DNA of 64,000 nt, taken from the NCBI RefSeq assembly GCF_001640805.2, contig NC_066851.1:4204196-4268195 (forward strand). Direction: 5' to 3'. The translations under genes were made by a program, and so were the position numbers. Of the stretch, positions 1-10,741 are shown piece after piece (the first letter of the stretch is position 1; every line of letters begins with the position of its first letter). Below the pieces are notes generated by a model. It had not been told where the DNA came from. It was given only the letters and a program-made list of their open reading frames with translations, and ran no database searches. This stretch comes from Lates calcarifer. Taxonomy: Eukaryota; Chordata; Actinopteri; Centropomidae.

Positions 1-16
1 ATTTGAAATCGAAGCC

Positions 17-120
17 TGTGAGCTGCATTGCAAAGAGTAAATGCTATGGTGTTAAACGTTTGTCAAAAGTTAGTCTGTTAATTCAGCTAGCGAGTCAGAG
101 ATTTGTGTTGCGTCACTCGG
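17..120. repeat. Left copy of a diverged ~100 bp repeat (partner at 6629-6710)
   Basis: This stretch shares a series of short blocks, in the same order and orientation, with 6629-6710. The blocks include the word attgcaaaga, the word ggtgttaaacg, a gtctgttaa block and gagtcagagat followed by gtgttgc. The copies differ by small indels. It lies about 480 bases upstream of the start codon of the plus-strand gene at 595. It may be an old transposon fragment or the remains of a duplicated promoter; the window edge hides anything further left. Confidence 0.6.
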
Positions 121-594
121 TGCGAGTCCTACCTCCACTCAGCGCGTTTTATCAAAGTGTAAAAGATATTCAAGTCTTGTCTTAGAGGGAAGATTGTCAT
201 AGCGATGTTATTGACGATGCCTGTCACGTGCAGACACTAAGTATGTGGACCACGTATCAACAATACATTAGCATTTAAAGTGTTCTCTATCCATGTAGCC
301 GATCTCTATTTCATTCATACTACGTTAATATTTCATTTGTCTTTGTGATTTGATGTTTTCACTGAGTTGTTTAACAGCGTTCACTCATAGGCGTGCTAGG
401 AGTAGCATACATGTAGCGGCTTACCTTCCTGCTCTAACAGCGCACATGCTGGCAGAGCGACAGGAGGAGGGTGGAAGGGGAATACCAATGGATAACTACC
501 TCGACTACACCCCGCAGTTGTTGACAAATTCGAAGTAAACTCCTCTAAACTTATTTATTACCTGATAACGCCTGTGATTTAGCGGGAGCAGAGA

Positions 595-664
595 ATGGAA
601 GTTACAACATTCAGCAAAGGAGATGGAGTTTATAGCTGTGTGCTGGTATTCCTAAACATTCTGT
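595..664 (+). CDS. Exon 1: start codon and signal peptide
   Basis: It encodes 23 codons plus one base. The core is a hydrophobic stretch (VYSCVLVFLNIL) typical of a signal peptide. The donor is GTGAGT at 665. The leftover T joins TG of exon 2 to make a Leu codon, and the frame then runs into the first ectodomain cysteine. Confidence 0.65.
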
Positions 665-2757
665 GTGAGTTGGTGGTGGAGTCCTCTGTGTATTAAGGCG
701 CCTTTCTAGTGTAGAGAAATACAGAAATGACACGTGCCCTCCTGAAACCAGATTATTTGAGCAGCAGCGTTAGAAAGAGCCACCTGTACTCTGTGTATCA
801 GCACTGCCAGTTTAATAGTAATATTCTGTGAAATAATTGTATTATTACCGTCTATCATCTCATAACCAGATCTTGGCTCTGGTGATGTATTTATCTTTTT
901 TTCCTCCCTAGTGTGCTCTCAACCTTACAGTGCACAAAACATCACCTGCACTGTCACTCAGGACGCAGAGCAAACTACTTACAGAGTTCAACATGTTGAG
1001 GGTTTTAACAGCACTGATGAGTACTCGTGGACCAATGCAAATGGCACACATGTAAGTGAAATAAACCACTTCTCTAACACAATTTGTCTCAGTGAGAGAA
1101 ACACAATACTGTACTGTTATTATTATTATCATTATTACATGATAATGTTACAGTAGGTCAGCATGTGCCATATAGTAGGATACACCAGAAGGGAGTGCAG
1201 CCATTGTTGATGTTATTGATGTTATCTACTGTGAAAAGGCAGATCAGCTGGTAAAACGTAAAACAGTACATCACTCCTATGTCCATTTGTAGTTTGAGCT
1301 ACAAATGTTTGAGCTTATTTTGACAGGCATTACTTTGCATCCACATGTGCCTGGGTGTTTTTATTATATTGGGTTGTGTAATGGACTGACTTTTTTTTCT
1401 TCTGTATGTTGACTTTAGCCCTATGTGATTGCACATCACAAGGAGAGAACTGACAAATGTGTGAAGAGTAAGAACATCAGCACTCTCATCACGACAAAAT
1501 GCTTTGAAACAGTCGACTACAAACTAAAGTTCATCCAAGAGGTACTACAGTTTTAATGTGAAAAATATTACAGAACACTGACTAACACAAAAGGGAAATA
1601 CAGTGAAGAATAATATTCTTTGATTTTTTTTTTTTTAAAGAAATCTGTTTTAGTACAAATAATGTTGTGTGCTCAGGAGACTGAAGAGTTTAGTTTCTCT
1701 CAGGAATCAGATGAAGAGAACAAGGATAATCTTTGATCACCACAAAAGTATTTGATTGTAAAGAGTTTAAGAGATTAATTTAAACATGCCATTATTCAGA
1801 CAACAATCATTTCAATGTATTGTCCCTTTGTTCTTCTGCATAGGATGGATTTGTGATGATTACATCTATGTGTAACAGTAAGTATCATTTCCTGTCATAT
1901 CTAACTCTGTATGTGAGGGCCATTACAAATGATACTGAATTTAATTCCATTGTCACTGAAAACATTTTGTTCTGTCACTTTTCTTTGATTTTAATTTTAA
2001 GTTTTCTCCTAATTTATTTTAAAATGAAATGTGTTTCTCCATTGATCCAATCTTCTAATGTATGAATACCTTCTTTTTACAGCCACCTGCAATAAACATG
2101 CTTTGCTTAAGCAGAAAGACAAAGGTAGGGAACCTAAAGTCATAAATTACAGTACAGTTATCTTTGTATTTGTAACAGTTAACCAAACAAAGAGATATGA
2201 ATCTGATATTAGAAATGATCTGAAGTGAGCAGAAAAGACAGCAGTGTTTCTGTTTGCTCTTTCATGCTTTGATAATGCAAGGTTATATCATGTACCAGTG
2301 CTTCCTGTGACTGACCACAGGCTTTTTTCTCAGGGCAGTTTTCATTCATAAGTAGCAAAAAAAAAAAAAAAAATGGCTGTTGCCATTAGATTTCTATTTA
2401 AAATATGCAAGGATTGCAGTATATAAAAATGTTTTGGCCTTTTGAGGGGAAATAAAAATGTGTTGGTAGATTAACTGTTTTCTCCTGACAGAGACGTCCT
2501 GGATTGTTGCTGCTGTTATTATCTTGCTGCTTGTTGCTGGTTGTATCCTCTGCTACATATACAGAGATACAATTCTCAAGTGAGTTTTTTTTTTTTGTGA
2601 AGTCAGTTTATAAAATGACATGTATTGGCCTCATCTGGAATATTCTGAAAAATGGTCTCTTGTTGTTGGTTGTTTCTGCAGCTGTACCGGACAAGATTAC
2701 ACTCCTGGAAGGAAGGAAGGTGCCCCTAAACAGTTGTTTACGTGGGGAAAAAAGTGA
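595..2757 (+). CDS. Unrecognised single-pass type I membrane glycoprotein, 7 exons, ~190 aa
   Basis: I reconstructed this gene from splice signals: exons 595-664, 912-1051, 1419-1541, 1844-1877, 2083-2124, 2492-2579 and 2682-2757. All six introns are GT-AG, and the phases (1,0,0,1,1,2) join without a stop, which chance would rarely give. The start ATG has A at -3 and G at +4. Predicted order: hydrophobic signal peptide (residues 1 to about 24); ectodomain of about 115 residues with six cysteines (25, 36, 84, 98, 121, 125) and five N-glycosylation sequons (33, 56, 67, 89, 122); a membrane helix at about 140-160; and a basic tail of about 30 residues ending at a TGA. The even cysteine number and dense sequons fit a secreted-pathway receptor or ligand, possibly immune, but I recognise no family and claim no function. 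The last exon could instead splice at a weak GT at 2720, which would give a longer tail. Confidence 0.72.
912..1051 (+). CDS. Exon 2: ectodomain, first part
   Basis: The acceptor is a T-rich tract ending in CCCTAG at 911, and the donor is GTAAGT at 1052. It encodes residues 25-70, including Cys25, Cys36 and the sequons at Asn33, Asn56 and Asn67. It ends in phase 0. Confidence 0.75.
1419..1541 (+). CDS. Exon 3: ectodomain, second part
   Basis: This exon is exactly 41 codons (residues 71-111) between a TTTAG acceptor and a GTACTA donor. It carries Cys84, Cys98 and the sequon at Asn89. It is open only in the frame demanded by its neighbours. Confidence 0.75.
1844..1877 (+). CDS. Exon 4: 34-base ectodomain exon
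   Basis: A very short exon between a TGCATAG acceptor and a GTAAGT donor. It encodes DGFVMITSMCN plus one base. Cys121 and the sequon at Asn122 are completed by the next exon. Confidence 0.65.
2083..2124 (+). CDS. Exon 5: juxtamembrane segment
   Basis: A 42-base exon after a CTTTTTACAG acceptor. It completes Thr123 and gives Cys125 and a lysine-rich stalk (residues 124-136). The donor is GTAGGG. Confidence 0.65.
2492..2579 (+). CDS. Exon 6: transmembrane helix
   Basis: The acceptor is CTCCTGACAG and the donor GTGAGT. The exon encodes a 21-residue run (WIVAAVIILLLVAGCILCYI and one more Tyr) followed by Arg-Asp. This is a clear single-pass helix with a charged cytoplasmic flank. Confidence 0.75.
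2682..2757 (+). CDS. Exon 7: short cytoplasmic tail and stop
   Basis: The acceptor is GTTTCTGCAG. The exon reads 24 codons rich in Gly and Lys, then TGA at 2755-2757. No tyrosine-based signalling motif is evident. A GT at 2720 could act as a donor, but its context (GTGCCC) is poor. Confidence 0.55.
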
Positions 2758-3355
2758 AAGACACTCTTCTTTTAGAAAGGGATGTAATGACTTTCTATCC
2801 AATTTACCTTTCCATTTGATCTGTTACGGTGTTATGATTCGACATACTTTCAGCACTTAAGAATGTGCCTTCCATTTTAAATTTGTTGTGTTTAGAGTAG
2901 TTTCTCAGCAAATATACCCTTGAAATCTATTTCCACTGCTGAGAACTACATGTTTGTTTTTAACTGTATTGCTTACAGTTAGTAAGTAGGACTGTGCTTT
3001 TGTTATCTCTGCCACTTCTGCAAGAAAACGCTTCAGGAAAACACAGATGTTATAGATATGTATACGTAAATTTAGCTTTTATATTAATTATTATACATAT
3101 TTAGCGAATTATGTGGATTATGCCAGACTCAAACAGAAGATTTCTCTCATCAAATTTAGCCACATATAGCCCTACATCAGTCTTATGTTTTAGTAAAAAA
3201 GATTTTCAGCATTTTCATCTCCCAATTTCTCAGGGTAAAATTATGTTTGCCAAAGCAGCATCTCAGCTCAGTTGCAGGGTTTGTGTTGCAAAACAAAACA
3301 CAAACAGTATTTGAATAGCCTCGGCCTTAATAAAAGTTGCACAGCCAGAGTAGTT
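2758..3355 (+). other. Probable 3'UTR of the membrane-protein gene
   Basis: This follows the TGA of exon 7. The first downstream canonical AATAAA on the plus strand is at 3329-3334, so cleavage would fall near 3350. No other coding signal is seen in this stretch. The end point is an inference from one signal. Confidence 0.4.
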
Positions 3356-3391
3356 AGTCATGATGTATTAGTGCAGCAATGAAAAGTTCTT

Positions 3392-3594
3392 GAGGCTGTG
3401 GAAGCTGACAAACTCTTTGCTGCACCAGCGAGTGCACTTTGAGGACCAAAGCCCAGTAGCGATACAGCGACCTCCCCATGACCAGTCAGGACTCAGTAGT
3501 GGTGTTAACATGGACCAAAGCTGTGGAAGCTAGGAGACTTGTAATGCAGCACCAGGGAGTGCCCTTTCAGTGTCCTGTAGCATTACAGCAACCC
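3392..3594. repeat. Diverged tandem duplication, two ~80 bp units
   Basis: Unit 1 (3392-3473) and unit 2 (about 3518-3594) share, in order, the word gctgtggaagct, a gcagcacc/gctgcacc block, gagtgc, and a tail with cattacagca or gatacagcga. They are joined by a ~45 bp spacer. This looks like an old tandem duplication or two monomers of a repeat. Confidence 0.55.
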
Positions 3595-3608
3595 CTCTTT
3601 ATGAAGCC

Positions 3609-3611
3609 TTA

Positions 3612-3640
<29 letters not shown>
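3609..3640. repeat. (AC)n microsatellite
   Basis: An uninterrupted AC run of about 14 units, directly after the tandem duplication. The flank shifts into an AT-rich stretch. Confidence 0.9.
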
Positions 3641-3644
<4 letters not shown>

Positions 3645-6628
3645 ACACACACAGATGGCTTTAAATATAATAGTCAAAGGGTGGACCACATCTAAGTTAG
3701 TATGGTGTTCAAATATTTCTAGTGAAGATATATACATATACACATATTGCATTTTTAGAAATATATGTATATCCATACTGTTGGATAATACACTAAATGT
3801 ATTTATAAAATATCAAGTGATACCTTATATTTATACACAGATATAATATGCTAAGATTTGTTATATTTACAGTTGTTATATTTAGTATTAACATAATGAT
3901 TCCTTAAATTAACTTATGAAATCTGTATTTTGTATAATTAATCAAATCATGTTACGATTTCTGCTCCAGCTGTTTTGCTTCTCGTGTCAAATGCATTAAA
4001 AATGAAACATGAAAATGAGAGTTGCTTTTGTTTTGGTTGTTGTAATTATAGTGTGCAGAGCACAGCAACAGGGGTGTGTTTTTATCATCTGGTGGTTTTT
4101 TTTCAGCCAGTCAAAGTGAGTGAAGTGGAGTGGGGTGAGGGAACTGCTAACAGGAAATGACTTGAGTTTTTGCTCTATCACAGCTCCTCCACAGACTGAC
4201 ACTACAACTAAAACTGCCCCATTTATTCTCTCTGTCTAAATCTTTGTAGTTTAAAGACACATTTTGTACACATTTTACACGTGAAAAATAAATATGCTAA
4301 GTATATTAAATTTGAGCAAACTTGAGTGTCTTTGCAGTCAGACTAAACATCAGTATACTTCAGGTGTGTTAATGATTAATTTGAAGTTTGAAACAACCAG
4401 TTTTTTACTAAACATATGCTCATATGCCTAAGTTTTTTAAAGTATACTTAGCACACTTAAGTACTTAAGTATGTACTTATATACATGCTTGATTAGAGAG
4501 AATAAAGTTTACATTGTATAATTGGAATATTTAAAAAATGTGTGAGTCTCTCTAACATACCATGAATATATTCTTATTGTAGTAATAGAATGCTTAGTTA
4601 TACTTTTGGCTTAGTCCAATTAATAAAAAAAATACACTTTGTAGTTAATTACTAATATACTTTGTTATGACTTAACTACTTCGTACATAACATGCTCTTG
4701 CTAACTAAAAAATGTATAACCAGTATACTAAAGGCTGAATTACTTATGTGACTATACCTTGTAGCAGGAGGAAAAGGTTGGGTGGGTTTTTTGGGCTGAT
4801 GAGTGTATATCAGACATTAGTGAATTTAGACAAATCCTACTTTTGTGACATAATTGAAATAATTGTAACATGTAGTAAATAAAGAAGAATGGCTATATCT
4901 ATATAAATCTATGAGGCTGTAGGTGATGAGGAGCAGGTGGTCAGGTTTAGGAGGTTTGCTTCCACAGGAATTAGTCTCTCTGAAGCTGAGAACAGTCCAG
5001 CTCCAAGACAGAAAAATGTTTTTTCTTTGAATGTTTGGAGCAACACATTGTCAGGGAACTTTTATCAAACTGATTATAATAGGCAGGAGGTTTATCTGAT
5101 CTGCTGCAGAACAAAAAGCACTAAGTCTTAGGACTTTTTATATTTTCAAAGCTTGTAGAAAGTTTTCCAGCTACATGTCAGATAAGTAACAAACATCTGA
5201 ATTCAAATGTGTTGACTACAGCAGGTGTTGAGACAAGATCCAGTGCTCTTATCTGAAATGTGGCTCACCATGTATTAGACTAAATATTTTACTGTTAGTG
5301 TGAAATAATGGCTGAAATTATTGCAAGACCTATTAACCCTTAAATACACACCTCAGGTCTTAGACGACCTGGGACTACACTGTACTACACTCTAATTCAT
5401 TAACTAGCATTAATTAGCTCCCTGGTATTCCCCTAATAATTAATGTTTATTTAATGTATAATGTTCTAGTGTCAAAATGTTAAGAGTGATAAAAAGCATT
5501 GTTTGTTTTCCTCTAAAAGTCTATGAAATGTGTAGGAGTGTAACTTTTTTCATGTGATGCTGGCTTCAAGTGACAGGGGTTAATATTGTGTCTACTCCGG
5601 TTTGACCTCATGATGGCGCTGTTGTCTCACTGGAAGCTGTCAACAGCTCCTTAAATTAACATGAACCTGAAGCTACTTATGATAAGGATTTAATGTTGAC
5701 TCAGATCCTCAAGCAGCTGCTGTCAACACACAAGTAGTTTTCCAGGACAAATGTCCAATTTGTGAAGTTAGAAAATCTCACACATACTTTAAATAAAATA
5801 TCTGGATACAACAACAATAAAATAAAACAAACAAATGATTTGACCTAAAATGTGAGATGGGTGTAAACAAGAGGAATCATTATCACAGCTACCACCAGTG
5901 TGCTGGATATCAGTAGTAACAGTAGACACACCTGCACAATAAACTAACCATCTCTAAAACAGAGCAATAACACAAGGCATTCTCTAATCATACACAGGAT
6001 TGCTCACTTTCATCACATCTCTTCAGTCGAAACGCAACAATCCACACAGTGTCACAATAGACACCTTGTTATTCCTGTTTGGCAGATGAGACAGTTCTGT
6101 TTACACAGTATTAACTCATATCTTAAATTTCCACTCATGCTTGCATTTGGTAAACTGTTCATTCAGTCATGTGTTGCCCACTAATAAAATCTTCAAGTCT
6201 TTCTCTGTAAGCTGTGATGGCAGGAGAGAAATTTAAAATTCCTCACGCAACACAACCTGAGCCTGTGTCTAACCCCTCATCCCTTACCTAAATCATAACT
6301 GTGGCCTCATTGGATGAGATATACACCCTGATGTTCTTCATAATCTATTATTTATCTCTGGTCATTGTTGACATTCTCATGAGCTGGTAAATATTAGTCT
6401 AGAAAGATACTTTCTTCAAAACAAAATAATTATGACTGATTGTGCAACAGTCTGTATTCTTGGTGATGAGCCATCTACAGTTGTGTCTATTTACTCATTT
6501 ATTGACAGAGCTCTACACTTTTGTTCTAAACAACACAGCCTATGCTTTTCTTTTGAAGTAGTTGTCTACCTTCTTCTGTGTTGGGGCAATGATGAAAAGA
6601 ATTAGTTGCGTGCCTGCAGTCAGACCAG
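3641..6628. other. Gene-free AT-rich stretch
   Basis: I see no supportable exon here. 4270-4730 is unusual in repeating short palindromic words built on AGTATACTT and AAGTACTTAAGTA, which suggests a degraded repeat. The rest is plain AT-rich DNA with scattered AATAAA words on both strands. Confidence 0.5.
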
Positions 6629-6710
6629 AGGGAGCTACATTGCAAAGACTTTGGTGTTAAACGTCTGTTAACTCAGAGCAAATGAGTCAGAGATGTGTGT
6701 TGCATCACAG
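6629..6710. repeat. Right copy of the diverged repeat (partner at 17-120)
   Basis: It shares ordered word matches with 17-120 in direct orientation. The two copies enclose the membrane-protein gene. No copy of that gene's exons is visible downstream of this one. Confidence 0.6.
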
Positions 6711-7904
6711 CATGTGTCCAGCTTGTTTCTTGGCGTGTTAATCGCCTTCACTGAGCTTACAACATACTAACGCTAACGCTGAGAAGGTTCAAAATAACAA
6801 TATATAATGATTAATATAATTATAATTAGTCAATTAATTGATCAATTATTCTGTGTAAATACATAAATAAAATCATAAATATAAAAATATAATTCCCACC
6901 TAAATAAATTTTTGTAATTCTTTTCTGTGACCACTTGAGGGCAGTAAACAGTCATGGTATTAAACCTCATGCTCTTAGACATCCACGTATGCTCATGATG
7001 GCAGACACAGATATAGGCCTAAATACTTCCGGTGACCTTCAGAGTAAAGCAGTTCAACTGTACCGTGGGAATGCTCAGATCCTGGGACAAAACATTCACA
7101 ATAACAACTCAGGGATGTTTTATTACAGTTCACATGTTGTCAGTGATACAGCAGCAGCTGAGAAAACTGTATAATGTGTAGAGGAACAGTACTGTACTGT
7201 CCTCTTGATGAATGTATAGTGCATCAAAGTGTTTTGAAATATCTATACCAATTACATTTTACAATGAGGGAGATGGGAACTGTATATAACTACACACTTA
7301 ATTTGATTGAAGTCTTCAGATGTCATTTAATATTATGGCTTTTATTTTAAGTAACCTTTTGCATATATGAATGGTAAAATTAACAGAGCAAATGTAAAAT
7401 TAATAAATAAAAATGAAAGAATAAATCAATGATTAAAGCCTATTGTCTTCTAGTATTTTAATATCAGCATTACACTGTAAAATGAATGCCTTCTGTGCTG
7501 TATTCTAGTGATCCCATTTGTTTTGACATTGGATAATGTTTCTTTATATTACTTACATATACTCATCAGAGTTACATATTTTTGCCATGGAAACAATTAT
7601 TACATTTCTCTGGAAATAATTAAACAATAACCCTATACTGAACATGTAAATATCAAGTAGTACATTGTTGACAACATTATCATGTTCTGTGTCATTGAAG
7701 AGGTCATATTATTTACATTTTCCATTTTTTCAATTCTGCCAGTCAAGGATAGTGTCAGATAGTCTTTGTTATTTTGGAATGATGATAGGGTGATGATATT
7801 TTGAATACTAGATGGAATCACAGACCTTTGGACAAAGTGTGATGTCAGTGAATTACTGTAAGTGCACTCCCATGTACAAAAAAGGACAATTCCAAGTCGA
7901 AAAT
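6711..7904. other. Gene-free AT-rich stretch before the fosl2 3' end
   Basis: Short open frames occur here but none has splice partners, codon bias or a recognisable motif. This is intergenic space between the convergent membrane-protein gene and fosl2. Confidence 0.5.
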
Positions 7905-10183
7905 GATTTTTTATTATTATTCATTTAAATTAACAAACACTGCTATACATATTGCTGTTTTTATTAATTTTGAATCATTTTAAACAGTTAAAGCATTTGG
8001 AAAATAAGTAATAGAAGTTGAAAACAGGCGACAGACAGTAGATGACATGTACAGTAGAAGATCTACAGTCAATGGCTTTCCTATGTGTGTCGAGGGGCTT
8101 CAGAATATTTCAACATACAGACATATCAGACTTGCCCACAGTAATGTTTTTGGTTATCATTTCACCTCTTTATGTTGTCAAACAGGATCAAATGTGTCCT
8201 GATGCATCACTTGATATTATAGCCAGTGATGTTAAACCCCAACATCAGTGAAATATAAATAGCCGACATGGTTTTTCCAAACAAGTAGCAGCAGCTTGTA
8301 TTGAATTTCAAAGTCTGTTTTCTGCATCCAGCGCAACAAAAGTCTTCCAACCACAACTTTTACTCCTCTGATAACAAAAAGGGTTCAAACAAAGATGACA
8401 CCCCCCTTTAACCCCTGACATTATACCCATTAGGAATGTTTGAAGTAAACCAAAAAATCACCCAAATATCGCTGTTGTGTCCTTCTCAGTGCACAGTATT
8501 GAAATCCCTCATCCCTTTAAGATACACATGTAAAAATAACAAAAAAAAAAAGAAGTGCTTCATAGAACTCCAGAAATATTACATCTTCCCAAGGTGTCCC
8601 CTCTTTCATCTCAGGCCAGCTGTAGAGAGAGTCTTCTTATCCCTTCCTTATAGTCAAAAAGTGACCCGTGTCTGGCCCTTGTTTAAAGCCAATAAGACTT
8701 CCACTAAGTTTCTTGCCGAGTACCTCCATGTTGGCATATGTTCATACACCCATAAATCAGCACATCTGAGTTGAATTTAAACATCATTTCTTTACTAAAA
8801 GTGACAGATTTACAAACACAGTATAAACAGGGTTGACATCATTGGCAGCTGGCGACAGTCTAGACCACAGTGGCTTTTTTTCAAATTTGAGCAAAATCCC
8901 TCCTTTCAGACAAAGACGGACGAATTACAGGATTACATGTGTCATACAGACCTTTTTGGCTTTTTGAAACCTGACCTGCCCTGAGAGGCAGTGTTGAAAA
9001 AGGTAAGACCTTTATTTAGAGAATGCAAGAAACAAAGAAGTACGGAATCCAGTGGAGGAGGGTTTTGCTCAAACCTTTAAGTCTGAGCGAAAAGACAAAA
9101 CCTTTCTCGATGTGACGCGATGAAGTGATGAAGTTTATCGTCCCTACACTTCTAGTACCAACACTTTGGCTAGACCGTTCGACAGCCCGCGGTCCTGCAA
9201 TGCTCTTCACGATGGGGTTCTACTACACCAGAGAGATATCCCTGACATCAATGTAAATCACATACACTTTGTCATAAACAGGTTGTAAAGTTCAGGTACA
9301 GAATCACTGAGGAAAAGCACACCAATACTACTGTAAAGTCAAGCCACTATGGCAAAATAGAAGGTATAGAGTATTGAGGAACTAGTCATTGATTGAAAGT
9401 TGGCTCGTATCGTTTGCAACGCTGAGGAGTGCTTTGCAGTCACCCCGCGGATGACAAGTTTGCTTTTCTACAGGCATATTAAGGAGAGGACAATGTCTCA
9501 ACAAAACACTTTGTAAAATTTAATCAGCACAGTCCATAAATACAATTAAAGAGATGGAAATAACATCAGAAATGTGTACACACTCTTGGTAGCAATTCCT
9601 GAATCAAGGTCCAAGTTATGAAAGGACAAATCTAAATGGAAAAAAGACGAGAGGAAGTCTTTGCTCATAGTCTCATTCTCTCCTCAGAAATTCCAGTAAA
9701 ATGCTGACCTCGTTGAGTGAATTATTGATTCGTCTTGGCGGAGTGCAAGTGTCTGCATGGCTTTTTAAACAGATTCAAAAAAATATATTAAGAACACGCT
9801 CTTTAGTTGTAGTCACACCAACTCACAACTGCCACATTTAGGCATGTCTTTCTACAGAATTGTCTGCCCAGTAAACAAGTTGACACTCGAGTTGAAATGG
9901 CGAAGGGATGACACTTGTTTTAGGATTGGTGCACACACTTTTACAAGTAAAAAATTTTACACTGAAGCAGAACAAGAAGAAACACACGGCGTAGCCCTTG
10001 TGGGTCTCCCCTCCGCGGAGGGGAAACGGCTCACATGGTCAGCTTGGTCTGGACTTTTGAATGTGCTCTTGGGTCTTTAAAAGACGCTGGAGGGGGCGGG
10101 GAGGGGGTGCACGCAGTCGATCCTCACGCTTGCCTTCAGCCACAGTGTTTGTTTTTCTCAGCTGCGCCGAGCCGAGCCCTCGC
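7905..10183 (-). other. fosl2: Probable fosl2 3'UTR
   Basis: This follows the fosl2 stop codon on the minus strand. Minus-strand AATAAA words lie at 9011-9016, 7960-7965 and 7910-7915, allowing a short (about 1.2 kb) or long (about 2.3 kb) 3'UTR. Minus-strand ATTTA pentamers are scattered through it, which fits the unstable mRNAs of the Fos family. The stretch lacks interspersed repeats, as expected of a conserved UTR. The exact end is not determined. Confidence 0.45.
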
Positions 10184-10741
10184 TCAGAGGGCCAGGAGGG
10201 TGGGTGAGTTGAGGGAGTCTGAGGACTGGTCGCCGCTGCTGCTGCTGCGCCGGTGGGCCTTGGAGCAGGACTCGGAGGAGGGCGAGGGGCTCTCGGGCTC
10301 CAGCATGCTCGGGTAGGTGAATATGAGGCTTGGGGCGTTGGGTGTGGCGGCTGGGGTGGATGCCGCCACCACCGGTGTGTTCAGGCTGTCTCCATCTGTG
10401 CAGTACATCCCGCCGCCGACACCACCGCCACCCAGGCAGATGGGCTTGATGACGGAGCGCTGAGTCTTGCCCACGCCCTCCTCGTCGTCCTCTGGCTCTT
10501 GCTTCACCACCACCTGGTTCATCTGAGCCCGAGGGCCCATGTTGGGGCGCATGGTCAGGGGGAGTGGAGTACACTGCTGCTGCTGCTGCTGGTGCCCCGA
10601 TGACTGGTGGCGTTCCTCCATGGGCAGCTTGCACACGGGATTGTGAGCAACCAGCATGAACTCCAGCTTGTCCTTCTCCTTCTGCAGGCTCTCAATCTCC
10701 TTCTGCAGGTCCGCTTTCTCCTCCTCCAGCTTCTCAGTCTC
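10184..10741 (-). CDS. fosl2: fosl2 exon 4: leucine zipper and C-terminal domain
   Basis: The acceptor AG is at 10742-10743 on the minus strand. The exon encodes residues 165-349, starting [13 protein letters not shown] and ending at TAG/TGA-type stop codon 10184-10186 (TGA). It holds the rest of the zipper, a six-Gln run at 215-220, an acidic patch after Lys244, a Gly-rich run at 268-275 and the Ser-rich C-terminus, which in Fos proteins is phosphorylated by MAP kinase pathways. Confidence 0.96.
   Translation of the reverse strand, partial: ETEKLEEEKADLQKEIESLQKEKDKLEFMLVAHNPVCKLPMEERHQSSGHQQQQQQCTPLPLTMRPNMGPRAQMNQVVVKQEPEDDEEGVGKTQRSVIKPICLGGGGVGGGMYCTDGDSLNTPVVAASTPAATPNAPSLIFTYPSMLEPESPSPSSESCSKAHRRSSSSGDQSSDSLNSPTLLAL

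Noticed and set aside
10158..10634. 158-codon minus-strand frame overlapping fosl2 exon 4
   Set aside because: A shadow frame of the GC-rich fosl2 coding sequence; Fos homology is entirely in the other frame.
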